From the NCBI GenBank assembly GCA_013288345.1, contig JABDCA010000005.1, positions 29,902-93,901 of the forward strand: DNA of 64,000 nt, in the 5' to 3' direction. This DNA is from Bacteroidota bacterium. GTDB taxonomy: Bacteria; Bacteroidota; Bacteroidia; JABEUT01. Shown here piece after piece: positions 28,166-36,673 of the stretch (position 1 is its first letter; the number at the start of each line of letters is the position of its first letter). The notes under the pieces were generated by a model. The model saw nothing but the letters and a program-made list of their open reading frames with translations, did not search any database and was not told where the DNA came from. Both the position numbers and the translations under genes were made by a program.

Positions 28166-29149
28166 ATGATGAATGATTTAATAAACGGATTCCCTAAGCA
28201 GTTGGAAGAAGCAGTTGGCATAGCCCAAAATGCTAAGCTTACCAAGCCTAAACATGTTATTAATAAAGTGGTAATATGCGGCCTTGGCGGCTCGGGCATA
28301 GGTGGCACTATTTTAAAAGAAACCATTCAACATCAGGCTACTGTACCTATTGAGGTAATGAAAAGTTATACACTTCCGGCTTATGTTGACGAGCATACAC
28401 TGGTAATTTGTTCATCTTATTCCGGTAATACTGAAGAAACACTTGAATCGTTTGCTGAAGCAAAAAAACATAATGCACATATAGTATGTGTTACGTCAGG
28501 TGGCAAAATGCTCGAGCTGGCTAAAACAAACGGTTACGATGCTATTGTTATACCGGCAGGTATGCCACCCAGAGCTTGCCTTGGTTATTCATTAACACAA
28601 CTTTTTAAAATACTAGAGTTCCATGGCATAGCGCCTTCTTACTCTGCTCAAATACTTTCCTCTGCAAAGCTTCTGATAGAACATCAGGCATCGTTAATGA
28701 AAGCGGCACAACGCATGGCAGAAATTTTAGTTGATAAAACACCTGTTATATATAGTACCTCGTTACACGAAGGTGTGGCTATCAGGTTCAGGCAGCAGTT
28801 AAACGAGAATTCCAAAGTGCTTTGCTGGCATCATGTTATACCTGAAATGAACCATAACGAACTTGTGGGCTGGAGCCAGGAATATCCTAACATAGCAGTA
28901 CTACTTTTCAGAGATACTGAAGAACACCCTCGGAATGAGATACGTATAGAGTTATGCAAAAAAATATTTGAAAATTTTGCCCCGGTAGTACTTGAAATAC
29001 CATCTAAAGGTAAAAGCCCGCTTGAGAAAAAACTTTACTGGATATATTTTGGCGATTGGGTATCGTGGTACTTATCAGAAATAAGGAAAGTTGATGCTAC
29101 CGAAGTAAAAGTTATTGACCAGTTAAAAAAAGATCTGTCCGGTAAATGA
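28166..29149 (+). CDS. Bifunctional phosphoglucose/phosphomannose isomerase (SIS domain)
   Basis: 327 aa. Two adjacent ATGs (28166, 28169) follow a good promoter; a longer frame back to 28085 would overlap it. N-terminal SIS domain with 'VICGLGGSGIGGTIL' and 'CSSYSGNTEETL', then 'GMPPRACLGYSLTQL', and the second SIS domain with 'STSLHEGVAIRFRQQ' and 'IPEMNHNELVGW', which carries catalytic Glu and His. This is the short pgi/pmi type that interconverts glucose-6-P or mannose-6-P with fructose-6-P in the cytosol. Its 3' end overlaps lipB by four bases (ATGA). Confidence 0.92.
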   Translation: MMNDLINGFPKQLEEAVGIAQNAKLTKPKHVINKVVICGLGGSGIGGTILKETIQHQATVPIEVMKSYTLPAYVDEHTLVICSSYSGNTEETLESFAEAKKHNAHIVCVTSGGKMLELAKTNGYDAIVIPAGMPPRACLGYSLTQLFKILEFHGIAPSYSAQILSSAKLLIEHQASLMKAAQRMAEILVDKTPVIYSTSLHEGVAIRFRQQLNENSKVLCWHHVIPEMNHNELVGWSQEYPNIAVLLFRDTEEHPRNEIRIELCKKIFENFAPVVLEIPSKGKSPLEKKLYWIYFGDWVSWYLSEIRKVDATEVKVIDQLKKDLSGK

Positions 29150-29886
29150 ACCGTAAGGTTGCCTTCAGAGACATTGGCAATATTGACTACAAAGAAGCCT
29201 GGGACTACCAGGAAGTATTATTCAGAGAGGTAGTAGATAAAAAATTGGCAAACCGCCAGTTACCTGACCAAGAACAACAATTTACAGGCAATTACCTTAT
29301 TTTTTGCGAGCACCCTCATGTATTTACGGTAGGAAAAAGCGGCAAAGAAGAAAATCTTTTAATAAAGCAGGAACAGCTTCAGCAGCGGAACATTGCTTAT
29401 TACAAAATAAACAGGGGCGGAGATATTACCTACCATGGCCCCGGACAATTAGTTGCCTACCCCATTTTAAACCTCGATTACTTTTTTACAGATATACATA
29501 AGTATATGCGCTGCCTCGAGGAAGCAGTAATACGTATGCTTGCCGAATACAATATTAAAGGCGAACGCCTGAAAGGCATGACCGGTGTATGGCTCGATGT
29601 TGACCACCCGGCTAAAGCGCGTAAAATATGCGCTATGGGTGTACGCACCAGCCATTGGGTTACCATGCATGGCTTAGCCCTGAATGTGAATCCCGATCTG
29701 CAATACTTCTCGCTTATTATACCCTGCGGAATAACCGATAAAGCCGTTACCTCAATGGCTAAAGAGCTTAAATATGAGCCCGATACCGTGGAAGTGAAAG
29801 CAAAGCTAAAAAGGCATATTGCAGAGGTATTTGAGTTCGAATATTCGGATTCAGTGATTAGCAAGAGCGAGGATACTTGCGCCTAA
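29146..29886 (+). CDS. lipB: Lipoyl(octanoyl) transferase
   Basis: 246 aa. Moves octanoyl from acyl carrier protein to lipoyl domains of 2-oxoacid dehydrogenases and the glycine cleavage system. Diagnostic blocks are 'EHPHVFTVGKSG', 'INRGGDITYHGPGQLVAYP' (RGG-x-TYHGPGQ), 'CAMGVRTSHWVTMHGLALNV' and 'IPCGITDKAVTSM', which holds the catalytic Cys; the Lys of the family is also in 'RKICAMGV'. Overlap with the upstream isomerase implies one transcript. No lipA in this window. Confidence 0.95.
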   Translation: MNRKVAFRDIGNIDYKEAWDYQEVLFREVVDKKLANRQLPDQEQQFTGNYLIFCEHPHVFTVGKSGKEENLLIKQEQLQQRNIAYYKINRGGDITYHGPGQLVAYPILNLDYFFTDIHKYMRCLEEAVIRMLAEYNIKGERLKGMTGVWLDVDHPAKARKICAMGVRTSHWVTMHGLALNVNPDLQYFSLIIPCGITDKAVTSMAKELKYEPDTVEVKAKLKRHIAEVFEFEYSDSVISKSEDTCA

Positions 29887-30015
29887 TGGGCATTCTATCC
29901 ACCAACAGGGTGAAAAATATAGGGTTGTTCTGAAAAAATTACAAATGAATCTGGTTTTGTTTATTTTTGAAATGATAAATTAATCTTAACCACCTTTTTT
30001 ACAACACAATAAAAT

Positions 30016-31194
30016 ATGAAAACCACTCTTTTTCTCATTTTTGTTTTTAATTCTGTTTGTATAACCGCCATAGCACAAGATGGGTTTACAGATAAAACAG
30101 AAGCCAAAAACACAAAGCATGATACTGTCAAGGAAGGCAAGTGGCTTGAGTACAGAGATAGCTTGTTTAAACCTACTACTGACTTAAATGCCCCATACTA
30201 TATCCTTATAGAATACTTAAATGGTAAGCCTCAGGGCATCTCTCATGAGTATTACAAAAACGGGAAATTGTATGCTGAAATTCCTCATGCCAATGGTAAA
30301 CGGAATGGAATGATAAAATCGTATTACGAAAGCGGCAAGCTGAAATTTGAAAACCCTTATACTGACGACAAAACAAATGGGGTTAAAAAAGCATACTACG
30401 AAAACGGCAATGAAAAGTATGATGTTCCTTTTATCAATGGTAAAAGAGAAGGCGTAGAAAAAGACTATTATGAAAGCGGTAAGGAGAAGGGAGAATTTTT
30501 TTATGTGAATGATAGTTTAAATGGTAATAGCAAACGGTATTACGAAAATGGAACTTTACAGCAAGAAGCTATATATACTAATGGCAAAAGAAATGGAATA
30601 GAGAAGGATTATTACGATAATGGAGTGTTAAAGGGCGAGTATTTTTACGTAAATGGTAAAACCAATGGCACCAATAAACAATATTATGAAACCGGAAAAT
30701 TAAAATACGAAACGCCCTGTACCGAAGGCAAAAAGAATGGACTACAGAAGGAATATTATGCCAACGGTTTTGTAAAGGGCGAGTATCCCTATACAAACGG
30801 AAAAACCAATGGCACAATTAAAGAATATTATGAAAGCAGTAAAATAAAATATGAAACACCTTGTACAGATGGCAAAAGGAATGGCCTGGCGAAAGGATAT
30901 TACGAGAACGGGAAACTGAAAGGTGAATATCCATATATAGATAGTTTAGAAGTTGGAGTGGAGAAGGATTATTATGAGAGCGGTAAATTAAACTGGGAAA
31001 TACCATTTACTGCAGGGAAGAAAAATGGAGTGCAGAAAAGTTATTACGAAGATGGAACGCTAAAAGGCGAGTACCCTTACGTGAATGGTATTGAAAATGG
31101 GGTGGAAAAATTTTATAATAGCAAAGGCAAACTGCTTGACGAAACCCCTTATACCGATGGCAAGGCCGGCACTACAAATCACGTTAGCAAATAA
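30016..31194 (+). CDS. Secreted MORN_2 (YwqK-like) repeat protein
   Basis: 392 aa with a signal peptide (MKTTLFLIFVFNSVCITAIA, cleavage before QDG). After about residue 75 it consists of some 13 copies of a 23-residue repeat, 'G.EKDYYE.GKLK.E.PY..GK.N', the MORN_2 pattern. Databases often label these 'toxin-antitoxin YwqK antitoxin'; nothing here supports a toxin-antitoxin role. It probably forms an elongated beta-hairpin solenoid in the periplasm or on the surface. A much larger relative is at 56493. Consecutive repeats differ, so no recent expansion is evident. Confidence 0.85.
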   Translation: MKTTLFLIFVFNSVCITAIAQDGFTDKTEAKNTKHDTVKEGKWLEYRDSLFKPTTDLNAPYYILIEYLNGKPQGISHEYYKNGKLYAEIPHANGKRNGMIKSYYESGKLKFENPYTDDKTNGVKKAYYENGNEKYDVPFINGKREGVEKDYYESGKEKGEFFYVNDSLNGNSKRYYENGTLQQEAIYTNGKRNGIEKDYYDNGVLKGEYFYVNGKTNGTNKQYYETGKLKYETPCTEGKKNGLQKEYYANGFVKGEYPYTNGKTNGTIKEYYESSKIKYETPCTDGKRNGLAKGYYENGKLKGEYPYIDSLEVGVEKDYYESGKLNWEIPFTAGKKNGVQKSYYEDGTLKGEYPYVNGIENGVEKFYNSKGKLLDETPYTDGKAGTTNHVSK

Positions 31195-31236
31195 CTACTT
31201 TGCCTTAACACATCATTTATAGTAAGCCAAATTGAT

Positions 31237-32181
31237 TTATTTTTTCTTTTTAGCAGGCGTAGGTTCTATAGCTTCATTCAATGCCTCCATATCCTTGTCT
31301 CTTAATGATTCCCAAGCTTCATGATGGCTTACATATATAATATGCTTAGTCACCGGGTCTGCAATAGACATGTCACCACCCACTCCCTCCAATACAAAGC
31401 AATAGTTTTTGGCATTAGGTGAATTAATAAGCTTTGCAATGTCAGAATCAGGCATTATTTTATACTGATATTTGTACATAGCAAGTACTTTCTCTGGCAG
31501 GCCCACTTTTACATTTAATTGAGGTATAAGTAAAGTGCGCCACTTTAATGTTTGCGGATCCTGGCTAAAGAAGTCCTTCATTTCCTCCTGGGGGTCATTA
31601 AATGCATTGTATGTTGCCATATTAATACTTACCTTATTTTTAATCAATATATTAATATCATCTACAATATTTTGCATAACATATTTAAGCCCCCAGTAAA
31701 CCGTCTCCCTATGTATAAAGGGAAAGGTGCTACAAATTATTAAGTTTTGCTCAAAATCAGGATTCAGATTAAAGCCTCCCCTGCATACGTAAATAGTTGT
31801 GCATATAAAGTCACTTTTATTTTGCTCTCCTAGGCGGTAAGCGGTTGTATTGCTATAACCCTCAGATACATAACTGTTTAACGGAGATTGAATAACATAC
31901 TTCTGAGTTTTCATGCCCATTGGAACAATGAAGTACTTGGTTTTATCTTTAAAAGCTGCTTTTATTTCTTCCTGTGTAAGCGCTTCAACATTCGTAAATG
32001 CCCAATACTTCTTTGTATCAGCTAAAAGACTGTCATCAAATGCTCTATCACCTGTTGGAACAACATAAAGAGTGGATGATAGTAGGCCATCAATCATTTT
32101 TGAGTCGTAAGAATAACGAACGTTTTGTGCACTGGCAATTCCACAAAGTATCGAGAGGGAAAGAAGTAGTTTGTTTTTCAT
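31237..32181 (-). CDS. Secreted protein of unknown function
   Basis: 314 aa with a signal peptide (MKNKLLLSLSILCGIASA, cleavage before QNV). I do not recognise the family. The mature part is mixed alpha/beta, with 'YFIVPMGMKTQKYVIQSP' and 'PDSDIAKLINSPNAKNYCF' and a Lys-rich end ('TPAKKKK'). 'NYCFVLEGVGGDMSIADP' looks like a buried strand pair. Convergent with the MORN_2 gene, 42 bases apart, and divergent from the M13 peptidase gene across about 250 bases. Confidence 0.7.
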   Translation of the reverse strand: MKNKLLLSLSILCGIASAQNVRYSYDSKMIDGLLSSTLYVVPTGDRAFDDSLLADTKKYWAFTNVEALTQEEIKAAFKDKTKYFIVPMGMKTQKYVIQSPLNSYVSEGYSNTTAYRLGEQNKSDFICTTIYVCRGGFNLNPDFEQNLIICSTFPFIHRETVYWGLKYVMQNIVDDINILIKNKVSINMATYNAFNDPQEEMKDFFSQDPQTLKWRTLLIPQLNVKVGLPEKVLAMYKYQYKIMPDSDIAKLINSPNAKNYCFVLEGVGGDMSIADPVTKHIIYVSHHEAWESLRDKDMEALNEAIEPTPAKKKK

Positions 32182-32358
32182 TTGAAATGGTGGTTTGAGG
32201 ATAGTAAATGTATTAAATATCTTATTAGGTGTAAGTATATCCGTTTATTGTAAGCGAAAATCTACTATTGGTGGTTAAAAAGCACAAAACACTAGGCTTA
32301 CTCCAGTTTTTTAACACTTTTTCACCTTTTTCGCACATATTAAGAGCTAAAACAGTAA

Positions 32359-32366
32359 TAGATTTG
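32359..32366 (+). promoter_or_regulatory. -7 promoter element TAGATTTG
   Basis: Matches TAnnTTTG, 69 bases before the M13 peptidase start. The -33 position has no clear TTG. Confidence 0.4.
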
Positions 32367-32435
32367 CAAGAATTATAAAATGCGCGATGATATTATTTAA
32401 TTGTTAAATTGCGCCCTTTAATTTATCTATCTAAA

Positions 32436-34529
32436 ATGAAAAAAGTGAATTTTTATGGCCCTGCCATCTGCCTTACACTCGGTTTAGCAATGCTTGGCAC
32501 ATCGTGCAAACACGAAACCGATGCTGAAAAATACAAAGGCGAAGTTGGCCTGGTTAACTTTGATACAACTGCCAAGCCGCAGCAAGATTTTTACCAGTAT
32601 GTAAATGGTAGCTGGCTAAAGAACAACCCTATTCCTGCCAGTGAAGCAGCATGGGGAAGTTTTAATGTGCTTAACGATAGTATTGTTGCACGTTTAAGGA
32701 AACTATTGGAAACTGCCGGCGCTAATAAACAAGCTGCTGCAGGTTCTACCGAACAAAAAGTAGGTGATCTGTTTTTCTGTATGATGGATTCAGTAGACCT
32801 GAACAAAAACGGAATTACTCCTTTAAATGATGAATTAGGCAAGATAAATGCCATATCTGATAATAAATCGCTTTGGGCTGAGGCAGCACGCCTTATGAAA
32901 ATTGGCCCCGATGTAATGTTTGGAGCCGGTGTTGAACAAGATGCCAAAATAAGCTCGAAAGAGGTATTTACTATTGGCCAGGGTGGTATGACCCTTCCAT
33001 CGAAGGACTACTATATAGAAGATGCACCTATGTACAAAATGCTTAGGGGTAAATTTTTGGAGTATGCTACCAACATATTTGTACAAATGGGCGAATCAGC
33101 TGATGCTGCCGCTAAAGATGCACAAAAGGTATTGGATATAGAAACCCAAATGGCACATTCATCTATGTCGCGTATTGAACAAAGAGATATCACTGCTCAA
33201 TACAACAAAATGCCAATGACCGAATTGGCAAAGGTGACCCCGAATATTGATTGGGCAACCATATATGACGTATTTGGTGCAAAATCTATCGATACTGTTA
33301 TTGTAGCTCAGCCTTTGTTTATGAAAGAGCTTAGCGATATGACCAAATCAGTTTCGATGGACGACTGGAAAACCTACATGCGTTTCCACCTTGTGTCGAG
33401 CGAAGCAAGCAAGCTGAGCGATACCTTATCAAAAATAAGTTTCAACTTCTGGGGCAAAACCTTCCAGGGCATAAAAGAACAACAACCACGTTGGAAACGT
33501 TCGGTAGAAGGTACCAGCCGTTCATTAGGCGATTTACTTGGCCAGCTTTATGTTGCTAAGTACTTTAGCCCTGAAGCTAAGGCAAAGGTGAACGAAATGG
33601 TTACCAATGTTATTGCAGCTTACAAGCAACGCATTAACCAGGTAGCATGGATGAGCCCTGAGACTAAGAAATACGCAATTGCTAAGCTTGATAAAATCAC
33701 TCTTAAGCTTTGCTATCCTGATAAATGGAAAGATTTTTCTGCACTCGAAATTAAGCGCGATGCATGGGTGTTGAACTCTTTCAGGATAAACGAATTTGAA
33801 TTTAACTTCGATATGAATAAACTGGGCAAACCGGTTGATCGTACCGAATGGGGCATGTCGCCACAAACAGTTAATGCATATTACAACCCTTCTATGAACG
33901 AGATCGTGTTCCCTGCAGCTATCATGCAGCCTCCTTTCTTCGATCCTAACAGGGACGATGCAATGAACTACGGTGGTATGGGCGCAGTAATTGGCCACGA
34001 GCTTACCCACGGTTTTGATGATGAAGGTTGCCAGTTTGATGCTGAAGGTAACATGCACAAATGGTGGACCAATCAGGATTCAGCACAGTTCCATAATAAG
34101 CTGCAAGTGCTTATCAAGCAGTTTAATGGCTATACCGTTGATTCGATGAACGTAAAAGGTGAACTTACTATTGGCGAGAACACTGCCGATTTTGGTGGAT
34201 TGACCATTGCTTACACTGCACTTCAAAACGACTTGAAGGAACACCCTGAAGGAGTTGTAGATGGTTTTACACCTGAACAAAGGTTCTTTATTGCATGGGC
34301 ACAGGCATGGAGGGAGAACATCCGTCCTAACTACCAAAGGCAGTTAATTAATACCAACCCGCACTCGCCTACTATTTTCAGGGCTAACGGACCTCTTTCT
34401 AATATGCCTGAATTCTATAAAGCATTCAGCGTATCGAGCAACGAGCACAACCCGGAAGTTAAGAGCTTTGAAATTAAACCAGGCGATGGCATGTATAGGG
34501 CCGATAGCGTTAGAGCTTCTATTTGGTAA
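32436..34529 (+). CDS. M13-family zinc metallopeptidase (neprilysin/PepO type), lipoprotein
   Basis: 697 aa. A TTG at 32409 is in frame but the ATG at 32436 begins a lipoprotein signal with lipobox 'MLGTSC' (Cys near residue 24), so the mature enzyme is a lipid-anchored envelope protein. The zinc site is 'VIGHELTHGFDDEG' (HExxH) with the third ligand in 'TIGENTADFGGL' (ExxxD). 'NAYYNPSMNEIVFPAAIMQ' is the substrate-binding NAYY motif of the family. The C-terminus ends 'VRASIW', which takes the place of the usual C-x-x-W end. It cleaves short peptides; natural substrates are unknown. Confidence 0.95.
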   Translation: MKKVNFYGPAICLTLGLAMLGTSCKHETDAEKYKGEVGLVNFDTTAKPQQDFYQYVNGSWLKNNPIPASEAAWGSFNVLNDSIVARLRKLLETAGANKQAAAGSTEQKVGDLFFCMMDSVDLNKNGITPLNDELGKINAISDNKSLWAEAARLMKIGPDVMFGAGVEQDAKISSKEVFTIGQGGMTLPSKDYYIEDAPMYKMLRGKFLEYATNIFVQMGESADAAAKDAQKVLDIETQMAHSSMSRIEQRDITAQYNKMPMTELAKVTPNIDWATIYDVFGAKSIDTVIVAQPLFMKELSDMTKSVSMDDWKTYMRFHLVSSEASKLSDTLSKISFNFWGKTFQGIKEQQPRWKRSVEGTSRSLGDLLGQLYVAKYFSPEAKAKVNEMVTNVIAAYKQRINQVAWMSPETKKYAIAKLDKITLKLCYPDKWKDFSALEIKRDAWVLNSFRINEFEFNFDMNKLGKPVDRTEWGMSPQTVNAYYNPSMNEIVFPAAIMQPPFFDPNRDDAMNYGGMGAVIGHELTHGFDDEGCQFDAEGNMHKWWTNQDSAQFHNKLQVLIKQFNGYTVDSMNVKGELTIGENTADFGGLTIAYTALQNDLKEHPEGVVDGFTPEQRFFIAWAQAWRENIRPNYQRQLINTNPHSPTIFRANGPLSNMPEFYKAFSVSSNEHNPEVKSFEIKPGDGMYRADSVRASIW

Positions 34530-34550
34530 TATTTTTTGATTCCATATTGG

Positions 34551-34582
34551 GTGTCCCAAGCTATTAGTATAGCTTGGGACAC
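34551..34582. terminator. Strong hairpin after the M13 peptidase gene
   Basis: A perfect 14-bp stem, GTGTCCCAAGCTAT (34551-34564) and ATAGCTTGGGACAC (34569-34582), with a TAGT loop. Only a short, broken T-rich stretch follows, so it could be a terminator or an mRNA 3'-end stabiliser. Confidence 0.6.
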
Positions 34583-34656
34583 TTCATTTAAGGGAGTTCC
34601 TACTAAATGAATATAAATTACATTGCTTATTGATACCTCTAATTAATAAGGTATTG

Positions 34657-34664
34657 TATATTTG
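34657..34664 (+). promoter_or_regulatory. -7 promoter element TATATTTG of the tRNA gene
   Basis: Perfect TAnnTTTG, 15 bases before the first base of tRNA-Ser. Confidence 0.6.
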
Positions 34665-34679
34665 CAGCCTTGATTTTCA

Positions 34680-34766
<87 letters not shown>

Positions 34767-34777
34767 AAATATAAAGC

Positions 34778-34805
34778 AACCCCACTTTTGTGGGGTTTGT
34801 CTTTT
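34778..34805 (+). terminator. Terminator of tRNA-Ser
   Basis: AACCCCAC, loop TTTT, GTGGGGTT, then TGTCTTTT. Begins 13 bases after the tRNA. Confidence 0.85.
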
Positions 34806-34910
34806 ATAAGCGAAAGCAGAAAACTTGTTTTCGGAATGAAGTGAAATAAAAGACAAAAACCGATAAGGTTGCTTTTTATTTAAGCCTCCTACAATGGGAT
34901 CACCGAAGGT

Positions 34911-34925
34911 AATCCCTCTCTCCGC
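34911..34925 (+). other. Fragment of a tRNA-Ser 3' end
   Basis: aatccctctctccgc resembles the last bases of the tRNA (T-arm and acceptor end), with two bases of the CT run missing. The rest of a tRNA cannot be folded here. It may be a decayed second tRNA-Ser or an integration scar; a second terminator follows at once. Between 34806 and 34910 nothing else was recognised. Confidence 0.45.
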
Positions 34926-34941
34926 TTAATCATATATAAGG

Positions 34942-34973
34942 GCTACAGAAGAAAACTTCTGTAGCTTTTTTTT
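34942..34973 (+). terminator. Second rho-independent terminator
   Basis: Perfect stem GCTACAGAAG (34942-34951), loop AAAA, CTTCTGTAGC (34956-34965), then eight T. No gene on this strand lies between it and the tRNA terminator. The following 200 bases up to 35184 hold no recognised element. Confidence 0.85.
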
Positions 34974-35183
34974 GAAATCAGTCAAATCTTGAGTTGATGC
35001 GAAAACTTTGACAGTCAATCGCGTCCAATAATTATATTCTGAGTTAACGTGAGCTTATTCTAAAAAAAATGAAACCTACCCCTTTGCTGTAAAGAATAAA
35101 GACTAATTTACAACCATAAAATTCATCTATACCAATAAGGCAGGAAGGATTATTATTTTAAACAGTTCAAAACCCCAAAACTC

Positions 35184-35834
35184 ATGAAAAACTTTTATTC
35201 GAATTTAAGAAAATTGATGCCGGTTGCTGTTCTAGCAATTATCATTTCAATGCTTGCCTCTTGTTCATCATCAAACCAATTCGCGTCTTCCTTTTCCAAG
35301 AGGAAATACATGGCAGGTCATTATGCCGACCCTATTGCCAAAGTGAAGGTTGAAACCGGGAATACTGTAAACGTAGCCTCAAGTGATACCAGGAAAGTAG
35401 TAAGTACTGGTATAACTGTAAAGAATGAGGATGCCAATACATCAGAATCGTATACTGTTGTTGGCCAAAAATCGGACAATTCTAGGGCAGTTACCCCTGG
35501 CCAATCATCAAAACATTCATTGCATAACCTGACTAATAAGGCAGTCGTAGCTGTTATTGGTAATAAAAACGCAAACACAATTGAACAAAGCTCCGCCATT
35601 TATTACAGTCCGAATTCTTTAGAAAAAATTGCAGGCGATGGTGGTGGACACCATCACTATCTGGGAGCATTTTTTCTTTGCTTGCTTCTGGGGTTGATCT
35701 TTTTACTGTTAGCAGCAGTAAGTGTTGTTGGCGGCTCTGCTGCAGGGTTAGGTTTGTTTGCAATATTAGCTTATGTAATGTGGATAGCAGCCCTTGTTTT
35801 CCTGATTCTTTGGATTGTAAGTTTAGTTTCTTAA
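35184..35834 (+). CDS. Lipoprotein with C-terminal membrane segments, unknown function
   Basis: 216 aa. N-terminal signal with lipobox 'SMLASC' (Cys near residue 27), followed by Ser-rich 'SSSNQFASSFSKRKYMAGHY'. The middle is polar with many Asn/Ser/Thr. From about residue 155 it turns into two strong hydrophobic segments ('FFLCLLLGLIFLLLAAV', 'FAILAYVMWIAALVFLIL') after 'GDGGGHHHY', so both ends would be in a membrane. The architecture is common in Bacteroidota but I cannot name a function. A strong terminator follows at 35874. Confidence 0.75.
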   Translation: MKNFYSNLRKLMPVAVLAIIISMLASCSSSNQFASSFSKRKYMAGHYADPIAKVKVETGNTVNVASSDTRKVVSTGITVKNEDANTSESYTVVGQKSDNSRAVTPGQSSKHSLHNLTNKAVVAVIGNKNANTIEQSSAIYYSPNSLEKIAGDGGGHHHYLGAFFLCLLLGLIFLLLAAVSVVGGSAAGLGLFAILAYVMWIAALVFLILWIVSLVS

Positions 35835-35873
35835 TATAAAAAAGAGAAAGAGCAGACCCTCTCTCGGTTGATA

Positions 35874-35910
35874 AGAGAAAACCCTGCAATATTGCAGGGT
35901 TTTCTCTTTT
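35874..35910. terminator. Terminator formed by a perfect palindrome
   Basis: 17-base arms AGAGAAAACCCTGCAAT (35874-35890) and its exact complement (35891-35907), then TTT. A/T runs on both sides make it usable from either strand. Confidence 0.85.
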
Positions 35911-35953
35911 TAAATTAGCCTTTTATTCACTTTCAATCCTACTAAATTAAATT

Positions 35954-36349
35954 ATGGAAATTAAACGCAACGGAACACACCCATCGGGTAAAGGCCCGAC
36001 TGAATATTTTACAGGCTCAGTAAGTATTGATCCGCTTTTTAGCCCACCAGATCCGGCACGTGTGGCTATGGCATGGGTAACGTTTGAACCGGGCGCACGT
36101 ACAGCATGGCATACACATCCGCTCGGGCAGACCTTAATTATTACTTCAGGTTCCGGTTGGGTGCAGCGCGAAGGTGACGCAATTGAAGAAGTCCACCAAG
36201 GCGATGTGGTATGGTTTGCGCCGGGCGAAAAGCATTGGCACGGAGCTACAGCTACTACCGCAATGAGCCATATTGCTATTCAGGAAAAACTTAATGGTTC
36301 ACCGGTTGATTGGATGGAACATGTTACAGACCAGCAATACAGTAAGTAG
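35954..36349 (+). CDS. Cupin-domain protein
   Basis: 131 aa, one cupin fold. Metal-binding motif 1 is '[17 protein letters not shown]' with two His and a Gln, and motif 2 is '[15 protein letters not shown]'. The family includes (R)-mandelonitrile lyase-like and carboxymuconolactone-associated cupins, usually Mn- or Fe-binding. The sequence is short with no extra domain, so the reaction is unknown. It stands alone between two terminator-like regions and has no signal peptide. Confidence 0.85.
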   Translation: MEIKRNGTHPSGKGPTEYFTGSVSIDPLFSPPDPARVAMAWVTFEPGARTAWHTHPLGQTLIITSGSGWVQREGDAIEEVHQGDVVWFAPGEKHWHGATATTAMSHIAIQEKLNGSPVDWMEHVTDQQYSK

Positions 36350-36359
36350 GCTGTTTATA

Positions 36360-36548
36360 TTATCTCATAAAAAAATACTCCGCCACCAATACAGTAGCCA
36401 AAATAGTTGAGAATATAACTGTATATATCCACAAAAAATAGGCTACAGGATGAAGCCCGCTATTAACTTCAGCATTGATTACTTTGTCGTTACTGATACT
36501 TCTTTCAGCAGAAGCTGAAAATCCGTTGTGAGCAAGAGTTGCGTTCAT
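36360..36548 (-). CDS. Small single-pass membrane protein, unknown function
   Basis: 62 aa. A polar, Asn/Ser-rich N-terminal half ('MNATLAHNGFSASAERS') is followed by one hydrophobic helix ('VAYFLWIYTVIFSTILATVL') and a short charged end. No homologous family is recognised. It is directly downstream of a perfect Crp/Fnr-type palindrome at 36617-36636, next to a Crp/Fnr gene, which makes it a likely target of that regulator and supports it as a real gene. Confidence 0.6.
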   Translation of the reverse strand: MNATLAHNGFSASAERSISNDKVINAEVNSGLHPVAYFLWIYTVIFSTILATVLVAEYFFMR

Positions 36549-36616
36549 TGTTTTTGTAATTTAATAGTTGCGCTATAGTTTTAATACTACAATGTTACGC
36601 ACAAGATACCCGGCAG

Positions 36617-36636
36617 ACTGTGACTTTTGTCACAGT
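36617..36636 (-). promoter_or_regulatory. Crp/Fnr-type palindromic operator
   Basis: ACTGTGAC-TTTT-GTCACAGT, eight perfect base pairs of dyad symmetry with the core TGTGA-N6-TCACA known as the Crp consensus in Proteobacteria. It is 69 bases upstream of the 62-aa gene and just after the 3' end of the Crp/Fnr gene. No T run follows on either strand, so a terminator is less likely. Confidence 0.7.
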
Positions 36637-36673
36637 GCCTTATAAACGATTTTACTAAAAAGGGAAAGGGCTA

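Noticed and set aside
30247-31160. Tandem repeats suggesting a CRISPR-like or minisatellite array
   Set aside because: The periodicity is about 69 bases but follows 23-residue protein repeats with varied bases, with no constant direct repeat and no cas genes.
30016-31194. Toxin-antitoxin system label for YwqK/MORN_2 repeats
   Set aside because: The protein has a signal peptide, no toxin partner and only structural repeats; the label comes from database naming.
33534-34058. 174-aa open frame antisense to the M13 peptidase
   Set aside because: Shadow frame opposite the conserved zinc-site region; no recognisable domain.
34911-34925. A second complete tRNA gene
   Set aside because: Only the 3' end resembles tRNA-Ser; no D arm, anticodon arm or 5' acceptor strand can be formed upstream.
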